Assembly: GCF_040719145.1 (NCBI RefSeq)
Contig: NZ_JBFDUZ010000001.1
Coordinates: 1,426,001 to 1,490,000 of the forward strand
Origin: Paenibacillus sp. JQZ6Y-1
Lineage (GTDB): Bacteria > Bacillota > Bacilli > Paenibacillales > Paenibacillaceae
Length of the DNA stretch: 64,000 nt
Reading direction: 5' to 3'
In this document: in pieces, positions 8,501-16,543 of the stretch
Layout: each line of letters starts with the position of its first letter
Position numbering within the stretch: the stretch's first letter is position 1
Position numbers and translations under genes: made by a program
The notes under the pieces: model-generated
What the model was told of the DNA's origin: nothing
Databases searched by the model: none
The model's input: the letters and a program-made list of their open reading frames with translations, nothing else

Positions 8501-9655
8501 ATGACCTCCAAACCAAGACTTGGCGAAATCGAGATTTTGCGTGGCATGGCCTTTGCCGCCGTTGTGCTACAGCATTCGATCGCTCACTATTCCGTTACAC
8601 CCGAATTGGGGATGGCGGATGGTGTAAGACTTACGTTACTATTAATAGCGGCCAAATTTGCGGTACCGGCCTTTATTTTCATTACAGGGTTGGTACTTTT
8701 TTATAACTATGACGGTCAATTGGCATATGGTTCCTTTATCCGCAAGCGATTCAAGGATATTGTCGTTCCGTATGTACTCTGGTCATTGCTCTATATGGTA
8801 CTGAATGGCATATTGCTGCATCAGTCACCAGTATGGTGGTTGCCGGATATGCTCAGATTCTGGATCACGGGCAAATCAAGTTACCATTTATGGTACATTG
8901 TGATGATTATTCCGATGTATCTGCTGTTTCCTTGGCTGCGCAGACTGGTACGACGTCTGGACGTCATGATCAGTAACAGTGGGCGTAGAGCGCTACTAGC
9001 AGTTGTAGGATTAACCGTTGGATATGAAGCATTATTGTTGCTGCGTCCTTGGCTGACGGATATGTTCAACGCCTGGCAGGTTCCGGGGGTATCGGCGTAT
9101 TTTACGATCTATGCCGATCGCAACATCGTATATTATTTGTACTACTTTCTTCTCGGAGCACTCGCCGGGTTACATATCACTGCTTTTCTGAAGCTATTGC
9201 AAACGCTCAAATGGCCGATTGTGATCTCATGTGTCATTTTCACACTGTATTATGCAGGACTTGTGCTAGGCGGTTCGTTTCCGCCGGGACCGGGCTTTGG
9301 CCCGCGCTTTATGGCACTCATTCTGTTGCAGCCGTGGATGGCGCTATTTCTGGTGTCGCTGGTGCTGGGGGTGTACATGCTGGCCCTGAATATCAACCAA
9401 AGCGCTAGTGGACGTCAACGACAAATGTGGATCACGCTGAGTCGGTATTCGTATGGTGGATATTTGGCACATGCTCTGATGCTGCAATATGCGTATGTGA
9501 TGGACGATTGGTTATTCAGCGATTGGAATAGTACACTGCGTACTATCCTAGTATGGATTATAGCGCTAGTACTGTCGGTCGCGGTGACGTATGGTCTATC
9601 TCGACTCAAATTCGGCACATGGCTGACAGGCATTCCTTATCGAAAAGCCCGCTAG
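8501..9655 (+). CDS. Acyltransferase family 3 membrane protein (OafA/YrhL type)
   Basis: This 384-residue protein has about ten hydrophobic segments and the acyltransferase-3 signature near the N-terminus: EIEILRGMAFAAVVLQHS, with the conserved Arg and His of the family. FIRKRFKDIVVPYVLWSLLY and SYHLWYIVMI are also typical. Such integral membrane enzymes move acetyl or other acyl groups onto cell-surface polysaccharides or antibiotics. The substrate cannot be told from context. An in-frame TGA at 8486 rules out an upstream start; the ATG at 8501 is preceded by AAGGATGA. A terminator overlaps the stop codon. Confidence 0.85.
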   Translation: MTSKPRLGEIEILRGMAFAAVVLQHSIAHYSVTPELGMADGVRLTLLLIAAKFAVPAFIFITGLVLFYNYDGQLAYGSFIRKRFKDIVVPYVLWSLLYMVLNGILLHQSPVWWLPDMLRFWITGKSSYHLWYIVMIIPMYLLFPWLRRLVRRLDVMISNSGRRALLAVVGLTVGYEALLLLRPWLTDMFNAWQVPGVSAYFTIYADRNIVYYLYYFLLGALAGLHITAFLKLLQTLKWPIVISCVIFTLYYAGLVLGGSFPPGPGFGPRFMALILLQPWMALFLVSLVLGVYMLALNINQSASGRQRQMWITLSRYSYGGYLAHALMLQYAYVMDDWLFSDWNSTLRTILVWIIALVLSVAVTYGLSRLKFGTWLTGIPYRKAR

Positions 9656-9666
9656 GGCTTTTTTTG
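9643..9666 (+). terminator. Terminator overlapping the acyltransferase stop
   Basis: AAAAGCCC-gcta-GGGCTTTTTTT is a compact intrinsic terminator whose left arm lies inside the last codons of the acyltransferase gene. Confidence 0.85.
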
Positions 9667-9696
9667 TTGTTCAAAACGGTGAAAATTTCATATAAT
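9667..9696 (+). promoter_or_regulatory. Promoter of the RTP-like gene
   Basis: TTGTTC (9667-9672) and TATAAT (9691-9696) are separated by 18 bases and lie directly after the preceding terminator, so the next gene is transcribed on its own. I did not find a convincing Ter-like repeat here. Confidence 0.6.
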
Positions 9697-9731
9697 AGAA
9701 GAGACACTGGAAAGAGAAGGGAGCGAATGAA

Positions 9732-10094
9732 ATGGCATTTATGATTGCACAGCGGGCGTTTATCAAGCTGTACCTGATTACGATGGTGGAGGAGCATCGC
9801 GGCTATGGCTACGAAATGCTGGAAAGCATGAAGGAACGCTTTAAGGATTTCGGTTATTCGCCTCCGCAAAGCGAGATTTACCGCGCCTTGCATGAACTGG
9901 TGCATGACGGGATTTTTTATCGTACCAAGCAACTAAAAGGTAATGATCCGAAGGTTGATTTTCAGGAGATTGTTATATATCATTTTACAGATGATGGACC
10001 AGAAAAGGCGAAGCTGTACAAAAAGCAGGTCAAAACCGATTTGGATCGCTGCATTGGCATGTTGAATCGCGCCGAGGCGGACAATTACAGATAA
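9732..10094 (+). CDS. rtp: Replication termination protein (RTP) homologue
   Basis: The 120-residue protein aligns end to end with my recollection of Bacillus subtilis RTP (122 aa), the winged-helix dimer that binds Ter sites and blocks replication forks. Matching segments are QRAF-KLY-ITM at the N-terminus, E-YR-LHEL--DGI in the recognition-helix region and QEIVIYHF. The C-terminal helix AKLYKKQVKTDLDRC forms the antiparallel coiled-coil dimer in RTP. The fold is also shared with PadR regulators, so a transcriptional role remains possible, but the C-terminal helix match favours RTP. If correct, this part of the chromosome may be near the replication terminus. It is a single-gene transcript. 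Confidence 0.8.
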   Translation: MAFMIAQRAFIKLYLITMVEEHRGYGYEMLESMKERFKDFGYSPPQSEIYRALHELVHDGIFYRTKQLKGNDPKVDFQEIVIYHFTDDGPEKAKLYKKQVKTDLDRCIGMLNRAEADNYR

Positions 10095-10205
10095 ACGGGT
10101 CATACAGGATATAGCGTTGAAATAGATCAGGTAACGACAGGCAGTTGTATCATTCTTTACCGCAGGCAGATTGATGTAAACTGAAGCGAAGGGAAGAATG
10201 CAATC

Positions 10206-11213
10206 ATGACTGAGCGTAAATTGCAGTGGGGCATCATCAGCACTGCGGACATTGCTGTAAGCGCAATCATACCTTCTATTAAAGAATCCATGCGCAATGA
10301 AGTGCTGGCGATCTCCAGTCGAAATGTAGAGCATGCCGCTGAGGTCGCTGAGCGCTGTGGGATTCCTCGTTTCTATGGTAGCTATGAAGAGCTGCTTGCC
10401 GATCCTGACATTGATGCAGTGTATATTCCACTGCCCAACCATCTGCATAAGGAATGGACGATCAAATCGGCAGAAGCGGGCAAGCATGTATTATGTGAAA
10501 AGCCCGCTGCATTGGAAGCTTCTGATGCAGCAGAGATGGTAGACGCGTGTCGCAAGCAGGGCGTGACGTTTGCCGAGGGTTTTATGTATCGGTACCATCC
10601 GAAGCATACGCGAGTGCGCGAGATTATTCATTCTGGCGAGATCGGTATGGTGCGTAGCCTGCATGGACGTTTTACGTCCAATAACGCGGACGATCTGGAA
10701 AATGTACGTTATCGACGGGAGATGGGCGGCGGATCATTATATGATCTTGGCGTGTATCCGGTCTCGGCGGCACGCATGTATTTTGGTGCGGAGCCGACGG
10801 CGGTAACGGTGCATGCACTCTTTTCGGCAAAGCATGATCATGTTGATATGATGGCTTCTGGGCTGCTTGAATTTCCTAATTCACGCTCGGCTACATTTGA
10901 ATGTGGGATGTGGGCATATCCGAGTTGTGCACTGGAAATTATCGGTACGAAAGGCCGAATTAAGCTGCCGTATGCGTTTCGGCGTGATGATCATAGCGAT
11001 GAGCCACAGATTACTATTTATACGGATGAGGGCAAGCGAGAGGAGCATATGGAGGTAGCCAACCATTTTGCTTTACAGGTAGACGCGTTTGCGGCGGCCG
11101 TGCTGGATGGTATGCCATTACCGTATAGCCCAGAGGATGCGATCCGCAATACACGGGTGATCGCTGCCTGTCTCGAATCGGCGCGCAAGGGAGAGAAGAT
11201 TCGAATTGTGTAG
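10206..11213 (+). CDS. Gfo/Idh/MocA-family oxidoreductase
   Basis: This 335-residue NAD(P)-dependent dehydrogenase has an N-terminal Rossmann domain (WGIISTADIA at 8-17 in place of the usual G-G-x-G loop). The hallmark EKP motif is at about residues 98-100 (VLCEKPAAL). The C-terminal alpha/beta domain carries GGGSLYDLGVYP near 178-189. The family oxidises or reduces sugars, inositols and dihydrodiols such as D-xylose or trans-dihydrodiols. AAGGGAAG precedes the ATG. An epimerase-like sugar enzyme lies 180 bases downstream, which suggests carbohydrate metabolism, but the substrate is unknown. Confidence 0.85.
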   Translation: MTERKLQWGIISTADIAVSAIIPSIKESMRNEVLAISSRNVEHAAEVAERCGIPRFYGSYEELLADPDIDAVYIPLPNHLHKEWTIKSAEAGKHVLCEKPAALEASDAAEMVDACRKQGVTFAEGFMYRYHPKHTRVREIIHSGEIGMVRSLHGRFTSNNADDLENVRYRREMGGGSLYDLGVYPVSAARMYFGAEPTAVTVHALFSAKHDHVDMMASGLLEFPNSRSATFECGMWAYPSCALEIIGTKGRIKLPYAFRRDDHSDEPQITIYTDEGKREEHMEVANHFALQVDAFAAAVLDGMPLPYSPEDAIRNTRVIAACLESARKGEKIRIV

Positions 11214-11393
11214 ATAATGTATCTATGATGCGTTTGTCGTCTTTGCAAATCGATGAAGATAGGATTGTTGATGGGAAAGTATGATTGTTTTGCCATGAAG
11301 AGATATGATATATTTTGTATGATTAATGTTTTGATTGATTAGCGTAGGTAATTGTAAAGGAAATGAGTTTACTAGACGAAAAGGGGAATAGTC

Positions 11394-12398
11394 ATGTCCA
11401 ATCAGTCCAGTACGTTTGAACAAGCTTATCAAGGAGAACCCGCAGTATGGCTTCGTTATGGGGATTTGGAAGCGGCGGTATTGCCCAGTGTAGGTGCCAA
11501 TCTAATTGCTTATCGCGATCATGGTAACGGTTACCGTTTTTTGCGGGAGCCAGAGGAGCAGGAAATGGATGCATTTCGCGCTAGTCCAGGGGTAAATGGT
11601 ATTCCGGTACTGTTTCCGCCAAACCGATACGAAGATGGTACATTTACATGGAACGGTCGCACGTATACGTTCCCAATCAATGAGCCGGAAACGAATAACC
11701 ATCTGCACGGATTCCTGCATACCATTGTATGGGATGTCGATTTCCATGAAGCGAATGATCAGGAGAGTCGGGTTGGGCTTAGTGTGAGCATTGACGAATC
11801 GCATCCGGTGTACAGCTATTGGCCGCATTCCTTTACAGCGAAACTAGTCTACACCTTATCGGCAAATGGATTGCAGCAACAGATCAGCATCCAAAATCAT
11901 GGCAACGATCCAATGCCGATGATGCTGGCATTCCATACCGCACTGAATGCTCCATTCGCACCAGATAGCAGCGCGGATGATATAACCTTCCACGCAAATA
12001 TTGGCCAGCGTCGCGAGATGACGGAGCGGATGTTGCCAACTGGTGGCTTCCAGCCATTATCGGCATGGGAGCAGCAATTGAAGGAGGAAGGCGCGAACCC
12101 GTACGGCGAAGAAATGGACAACCATTATACTGCTGAGCCGCGCAATGGTCGCAATATCGCGGAGATCGTCGATCATCGCCTCGGTGTGAAGCTGGTATAT
12201 GATGTAGGAACTGGCTATAAGCACTGGATGATCTGGAACTGCAAAGCATCCGGCAGCTTCCTCTGTCCAGAACCGCAAACCAATCTGGTGAACGCACCGA
12301 ATGTGGATTTGCCAGATGAGGAGAAGGGCTTTATTAGTCTCAAGCAAGGCGAGATTTGGGAAGAAACCTCTCGTCTGTATGTGGTGAAATCGCTGTAA
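11394..12398 (+). CDS. Aldose 1-epimerase family protein
   Basis: The 334-residue protein has the galactose-mutarotase-like beta-sandwich pattern. It includes GVNGIPVLFPPNRYEDG (about 63-79), NNHLHGFLHTIVW (about 101-113, with the substrate-contacting His), MLAFHTALNAPF with a second His, and CPEPQTNLVNAPN near the C-terminus. Mutarotases interconvert alpha and beta anomers of free sugars in the cytoplasm. This member resembles the Firmicutes aldose-1-epimerase-like subgroup rather than true GalM, so its sugar is uncertain. AAGGGGAATAGTC precedes the ATG. It follows the Gfo/Idh/MocA gene in the same direction. Confidence 0.8.
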   Translation: MSNQSSTFEQAYQGEPAVWLRYGDLEAAVLPSVGANLIAYRDHGNGYRFLREPEEQEMDAFRASPGVNGIPVLFPPNRYEDGTFTWNGRTYTFPINEPETNNHLHGFLHTIVWDVDFHEANDQESRVGLSVSIDESHPVYSYWPHSFTAKLVYTLSANGLQQQISIQNHGNDPMPMMLAFHTALNAPFAPDSSADDITFHANIGQRREMTERMLPTGGFQPLSAWEQQLKEEGANPYGEEMDNHYTAEPRNGRNIAEIVDHRLGVKLVYDVGTGYKHWMIWNCKASGSFLCPEPQTNLVNAPNVDLPDEEKGFISLKQGEIWEETSRLYVVKSL

Positions 12399-12581
12399 GG
12401 GATTGTTTGATACCCTGCAGATGGATTGCTTGATCTCTGTACGATCATTCATCGCTTTGCTTTGTATATAGCAAGATTGTTGCTCCGTCTCCGTACTTTG
12501 TAAGAACCTTATAATTAGAATACAGTTGTCCTTCGCTCATGTAGTGAAGGACAGAACAATTCAGCATAGAATATAGTTGCA

Positions 12582-12613
12582 ACAGGGTCTGCATTGCGCA
12601 GTACCCTGTTTTT
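12582..12613 (+). terminator. Terminator after the epimerase gene
   Basis: ACAGGGT pairs with ACCCTGT and is followed by TTTT. A second hairpin (TGTCCTTC/GAAGGACA) lies at about 12526-12553. Together they separate the epimerase gene from the zinc transporter in the 12399-12984 gap. Confidence 0.7.
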
Positions 12614-12680
12614 GTATGATAAGGGCGAGCTGTAGGGGGAATTATACAGCTACAAGGAAGCAAATAGGGATGAAAAAAGC

Positions 12681-12703
12681 TAAATCGTAATTATTTTGTT
12701 TAA
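12681..12703 (+). promoter_or_regulatory. Zur box 1 upstream of znuCBA
   Basis: TAAATCGTAATTATT matches the left part and centre of the Bacillales Zur consensus (AAATCGTAATNATTACGATTT); the right half is degenerate. It lies just upstream of the -35 element. Confidence 0.6.
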
Positions 12704-12707
12704 ACGC

Positions 12708-12737
12708 TTGACAATGCTAACATGGCAGGAGTAAAGT
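12708..12737 (+). promoter_or_regulatory. Promoter of znuCBA
   Basis: TTGACA (12708-12713) with TAAAGT (12732-12737) 18 bases downstream. It is bracketed by two Zur boxes, and the predicted start near 12744 gives a leader of about 240 bases. Confidence 0.6.
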
Positions 12738-12750
12738 AGGTCAGGTGATA

Positions 12751-12767
12751 TTCGTAATATTTACGAA
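12751..12767 (+). promoter_or_regulatory. Zur box 2, at the znuCBA transcription start
   Basis: TTCGTAATATTTACGAA is a near-perfect palindrome and differs from the Zur core TCGTAATNATTACGA at one position. Its place just after the predicted +1 is ideal for repression when zinc is sufficient. Confidence 0.75.
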
Positions 12768-12984
12768 CAGAAGCGGAAGAAAAGAAATCATGTGCAGGAA
12801 GTATATAGAAGGTAGCCATCTGGTTTCCATTGATTCTGGTTGGTTTACTTCATTATTATGATCTGTATTCATGTTGGAAGAACCATATGATCCTGAATGT
12901 AACGGCTTTTTTGCCGATATGTAGATATAGAAGATTCTCATCATGAACAGCCATGATGGCAATACAGGAAAGGAAGTGCTTCAT

Positions 12985-13689
12985 TTGTTACTGGCGTCAA
13001 TGCAGGACGTAGTGTTCGGCTATGATCGCGAACCGGTGGTTAACCGGCTGTCGATGGAAATATACAGCAATGAATTTATGGCATTAAGCGGACCGAATGG
13101 TGCTGCTAAGACAACATCGCTCAAGCTGCTGCTCGGCATTTTGAAACCGTGGAGTGGACGAGTACAGATTAACCGCAATGAAAAGGGTGGTAAGCCGGTC
13201 ATCGGGTATGTACCGCAGCAGGTTGCTTCATTCAATAGCGGTTTTCCTAGTACAGTGTTTGAACTGGTACGTTCGGGATGTTATATGCGTCTTGGTCTGT
13301 TCCGAGGGTTTAAGCAAAAACAGGAGGCTCTGGTACGCAGCTCCTTGGAGGCTGTCGGTATGTGGGAACTGCGCGATCGTAAGATCGGTGAGCTGTCCGG
13401 TGGACAGAAGCAGCGCGTATGTATTGCTCGCGCGCTTGCTCAGGAGCCAGATGTGTTGATTTTGGATGAACCGACTACGGGGATGGATCTAGAGAGCCGT
13501 AGAGGATTTTACGAATTGATGAGTCATCATGTGAAACAACACGGTCGTACCGTTGTTATGGTGACACACGGGCTGGAAGAAGCGGAGCCGTATCTGGACC
13601 GCACGATTCGGCTCGAACGAGAGGAGGGTGGCGGATGGGCATGTTTGACTACGAGTTCATGCAGCGTGCGTTTTGGGCCGGAGGAATGA
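12985..13689 (+). CDS. znuC: Zinc ABC transporter, ATP-binding protein ZnuC
   Basis: This ATPase energises zinc uptake together with the next two gene products. Walker A reads GPNGAAKTT, the signature is LSGGQKQRVCIARAL, and Walker B is VLILDEPTTGMD. A switch His lies in MVTHG. The third Walker A glycine is replaced by alanine. The start is placed at TTG 12985, about nine bases after AAAGGAAG; ATG 13000 is an alternative, and the in-frame ATG at 12943 lacks a ribosome binding site. The last 18 codons overlap the permease gene by 55 bases, giving an unusual C-terminal tail (GGGWACLTTSSCS). Two Zur boxes upstream support a zinc role. Confidence 0.88.
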   Translation: MLLASMQDVVFGYDREPVVNRLSMEIYSNEFMALSGPNGAAKTTSLKLLLGILKPWSGRVQINRNEKGGKPVIGYVPQQVASFNSGFPSTVFELVRSGCYMRLGLFRGFKQKQEALVRSSLEAVGMWELRDRKIGELSGGQKQRVCIARALAQEPDVLILDEPTTGMDLESRRGFYELMSHHVKQHGRTVVMVTHGLEEAEPYLDRTIRLEREEGGGWACLTTSSCSVRFGPEE

Positions 13690-14555
13690 TTGCTATAATC
13701 GCGCCGCTACTCGGTGTATACCTCGTGCTGCGTAGACAGGTGTTGATGGCTGATACGCTGTCACACGTTTCGCTGGCAGGTGTCGCTATTGGTGCGATTG
13801 CTGGTATTAACCCATCAGTTGGTGGATTCATTGTCGCCATTTTGGGCGCGTTGGTGATTGAACGACTACGACAAAATTTCCGTGGGTATGGCGAAGTGTC
13901 GATTGCCGTTATTATGACGGGCGGTTTGGCGCTGGCGCTTGTATTAATGAGTATGGATTCTGGCTTGAATCGCAGCTTTAGCTCGTATCTGTTCGGCTCG
14001 ATTGTAGCCGTTAGTACAGAGCAACTATGGATTATTGGAGCGGTATTTGCCGTTGTGCTTATTTTCTGGGTACTGATGAGACGACCGCTATACAATATTA
14101 CATTTGACGAAGAGACCGCACAGATCGGTGGTACCCATGTACGCTGGCTGTCACAAACGTTCTCCGTCTTGACTGGTATGACTGTAGCGGCAGCGATGCC
14201 GATTGTCGGCGTACTGCTCGTATCCGCGCTTATGGCATTACCGGCGGCATTGTCGCTGCGTTTTGCCCGCGGATTTACTTCTGCGCTTATCATGGCTGTG
14301 GCAATCGGACTGATTGGCATGTTCGGCGGTCTGACCACGTCCTATTATGTAAATACACCACCGGGAGCGACGGTAGCGCTACTGCTGTTGTCCTTCCTGC
14401 TGATCGGGCTGGGCATCCAGCGGATCGTCAATCGTCTTCGTCGTGGCAATGATAGCGGATATGCGCCTGATCTAGACAGTCGCCGTTTCTGGCAACGTCA
14501 AAATGCAGGTGCGCAAAAGAGTAAGGTGCAAACCGAAGTGCTTCACAAAAACTGA
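13635..14555 (+). CDS. znuB: Zinc ABC transporter, permease ZnuB
   Basis: This 306-residue integral membrane protein of the ABC-3 family has eight or nine hydrophobic segments. It opens with FDYEFMQRAFWAGGMIAII, a start typical of ZnuB/AdcB/MntB permeases. The loop DTLSHVSLAGVAIG is the conserved segment that contacts the ATPase. ATG 13635 follows GAGGAGGGTGGCGG and lies inside the end of znuC, so translation is coupled. The C-terminal 35 residues are hydrophilic and basic. A divergent permease for manganese is a formal alternative, but the Zur boxes and the His-rich binding protein point to zinc. Confidence 0.9.
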   Translation: MGMFDYEFMQRAFWAGGMIAIIAPLLGVYLVLRRQVLMADTLSHVSLAGVAIGAIAGINPSVGGFIVAILGALVIERLRQNFRGYGEVSIAVIMTGGLALALVLMSMDSGLNRSFSSYLFGSIVAVSTEQLWIIGAVFAVVLIFWVLMRRPLYNITFDEETAQIGGTHVRWLSQTFSVLTGMTVAAAMPIVGVLLVSALMALPAALSLRFARGFTSALIMAVAIGLIGMFGGLTTSYYVNTPPGATVALLLLSFLLIGLGIQRIVNRLRRGNDSGYAPDLDSRRFWQRQNAGAQKSKVQTEVLHKN

Positions 14556-14685
14556 AATGCGCTAGACTGAAATCCGGTATCCATCCGGTACAAACAGATA
14601 CGCATTTCGGGATCATCATGCAGCAGCGCTCTCACCGAGCCTGCTGCGCATCATTCTACAGAACGGGAAAGGGGAACATGAATCC

Positions 14686-15705
14686 ATGAACAACAAACGC
14701 AAACTGATGACTGTACCTGCCACAGCACTTCTAAGTCTAGGTGTATTGCTTGCCGGATGTGGCAATAGCGGAGACAGCGCATCATCTACAAACGGTACAT
14801 CCTCTAACGGGAGTTCCGGTAACAAGCTACATATCATCACTAGCTTTTATCCGATGGAAGAATTCACCTCCAAAGTTGCCGGTGATCTGGCTGATGTAGA
14901 AACATTGATTCCTGCTGGAACCGAGCCGCATGATTGGGAACCAACTCCCCAAGATATTGCCAAAATGACCGAAGCCGATATGATCGTATATAACGGCGCT
15001 GGTATGGAAGAATGGATCGATCAGGTGAAAGATTCGCTTGGCAGCAATGGCCCTACACTGGTAGAAGCCAGCAGTGGTCTGCAAATTCTCGAAGGTAGTG
15101 AAGAGGAAGGGCATGAACACGAGGGCGACGATCATAGCGCTGAAGAAGCGGAACACAGCGAAGAAGGTCACGACCACGGTGGATTCGATCCACACGTTTG
15201 GCTGTCTCCAAAGCAAGCACAGGCGGAAGTACAAAATATCGAAACCGCACTGGCAAAGCTTGACCCGACTCATGCCGACCAATACAAGCAAAATGCGGAT
15301 GCGTATATCAAAGAACTGTCCCAGCTGGATAGCGACTTCACCTCCGGGCTGTCCAATGCCAAACGTAAAGACTTTATTACGCAGCATGCAGCCTTTGCCT
15401 ATCTGGCACGCGACTATGGATTGACTCAGGTACCAATCAGCGGATTATCGCCAGAGCAAGAACCAACTGCCGCTCAAATGGCAGAAGTCGTTAACTTTGC
15501 CAAACAGCACAACGTCAAAACGATCTTCTTCGAGACTTTGGTTTCCCCACAAATCGCCGAAACCATCGCCAACGAAGTCGGCGCCCAAACCGCCGTCCTT
15601 AACCCACTCGAAGGCTTAACCGCAGACCAAATCAAATCCGGCGAAAACTACATCTCTGTCATGAAAGAAAACCTCGCCGCTCTCGAAAAAGCACTAAACG
15701 AATAA
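14686..15705 (+). CDS. znuA: Zinc-binding lipoprotein ZnuA
   Basis: This 339-residue cluster A-I substrate-binding protein is anchored outside the membrane. A lipobox LLAGC places the lipidated Cys at residue 25. Predicted zinc ligands are His82 (in TEPHDWEP), His170 (DPHVW), His234 (ITQHAAF) and Glu283 (FFETL). An acidic, His-rich loop at about 138-165 (GHEHEGDDH, then GHDHGG) is the hallmark of zinc-specific rather than manganese-specific members. It ends the znuCBA operon, 130 bases after znuB, and is followed by a strong terminator. Confidence 0.93.
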   Translation: MNNKRKLMTVPATALLSLGVLLAGCGNSGDSASSTNGTSSNGSSGNKLHIITSFYPMEEFTSKVAGDLADVETLIPAGTEPHDWEPTPQDIAKMTEADMIVYNGAGMEEWIDQVKDSLGSNGPTLVEASSGLQILEGSEEEGHEHEGDDHSAEEAEHSEEGHDHGGFDPHVWLSPKQAQAEVQNIETALAKLDPTHADQYKQNADAYIKELSQLDSDFTSGLSNAKRKDFITQHAAFAYLARDYGLTQVPISGLSPEQEPTAAQMAEVVNFAKQHNVKTIFFETLVSPQIAETIANEVGAQTAVLNPLEGLTADQIKSGENYISVMKENLAALEKALNE

Positions 15706-15764
15706 TAGAGCCATACCAGTTCACCAAAACAACCATACAACACCCAATGCTACACAAGATACAA

Positions 15765-15802
15765 AAAAGGACTGACCTGCCCCCCAGCAGATCAGTCCTT
15801 TT
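15765..15802 (+). terminator. Terminator of the znuCBA operon
   Basis: AAGGACTGA-CTGC pairs with GCAG-TCAGTCCTT around a C-rich loop and is followed by TTTT. Confidence 0.85.
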
Positions 15803-16090
15803 CACATCCCAAGCCCTACTCTATACCTTATACCCACATACATTCCCTGACTTCATCTATTACAGCCCTCAACCCTTCAATCATAACTCCCCAAAACTCA
15901 CCAGTTTCTTAAAAAACCAATCCCAATCATCAACATAATCATATAAAAACCAAATTCAAACACCAAAGTTGCAAAAGGATACAACCCTAAAGTTTCAAAT
16001 ACATAGAAAGGTTTAAATAGTTCAAACTACAACTAACCACGAGCGGCAGCCCAGCCTTTTTTGCAGTTCTTTCCACACGATATAACATAG

Positions 16091-16231
16091 ACAGCAAGGA
16101 GCGGAGTAAAGGGAATGGGGAAAAAGGGCGACTTTGGAGCGCAGGAATCTACAGCCCATGTTTCCTCACCGTAGATTCCCGCGCTCCACCGTAGACTGTT
16201 TTCCCATCCCTTTGCGCAGCGCTTGACTACC
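16091..16231. repeat. 140-base imperfect palindromic element
   Basis: Two arms of about 60 bases (16091-16152 and 16171-16231) are inverted copies around an 18-base loop. The inner 17 bases of each arm match at 16 positions (GGAGCGC-GGAATCTAC). Outer parts (AAAGGGA-TGGG-AAAA and AG-CAAG) also align with small gaps. No coding potential is seen. This resembles a REP- or MITE-like intergenic palindrome, or a structured RNA. It sits in the 838-base gap 15706-16543, which otherwise holds the znu terminator and the tetR promoter. Confidence 0.65.
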
Positions 16232-16296
16232 CTGCAAATCCCCTCTAAACAACCTCCACCCCCAAAAAAATATCATTACATTTACATAATACCTGT

Positions 16297-16325
16297 TTGA
16301 CTTTATAAATAACGAGGTATAAAAT
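16297..16325 (+). promoter_or_regulatory. Promoter of the TetR-MFS operon
   Basis: TTGACT (16297-16302), a 17-base spacer and TAAAAT (16320-16325) form a good sigma-A promoter, with the predicted start near 16332 and a leader of about 210 bases. Confidence 0.65.
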
Positions 16326-16332
16326 AGTAAGT

Positions 16333-16348
16333 AGAACTAGTAAGTTCT
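16333..16348 (+). promoter_or_regulatory. Candidate TetR operator
   Basis: AGAACT-N4-AGTTCT is a perfect inverted repeat placed at the predicted transcription start of the tetR gene, consistent with autorepression. Confidence 0.45.
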
Positions 16349-16543
16349 CAAAGTACTCAAAGGTTCTGATGAGTTTTTTAAACGACTCAAACGAAAAAAA
16401 ATAAACACATCGCATTGCATACAATCAGACAAGCAAACCCATACACCAATACACAGAAAAAGTGTTATCTAGCATGACCAAGCACCACTAAGCAAGATCG
16501 GATCAACCCGATACTTATACCCATACGTAGGAGATGCAGCAGC

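Noticed and set aside
8765..8785. Ter-like word TATGTACT near the RTP homologue
   Set aside because: It falls inside a conserved coding segment of the acyltransferase (VPYVLWSLL) and lacks the rest of the 30-base Ter pattern.
13649..14338. 229-codon minus-strand frame opposite znuB
   Set aside because: It is the antisense shadow of a well-supported permease gene. The Pro/Ser/Ile-rich composition is what antisense of a membrane protein gives, and no ribosome binding site is present.
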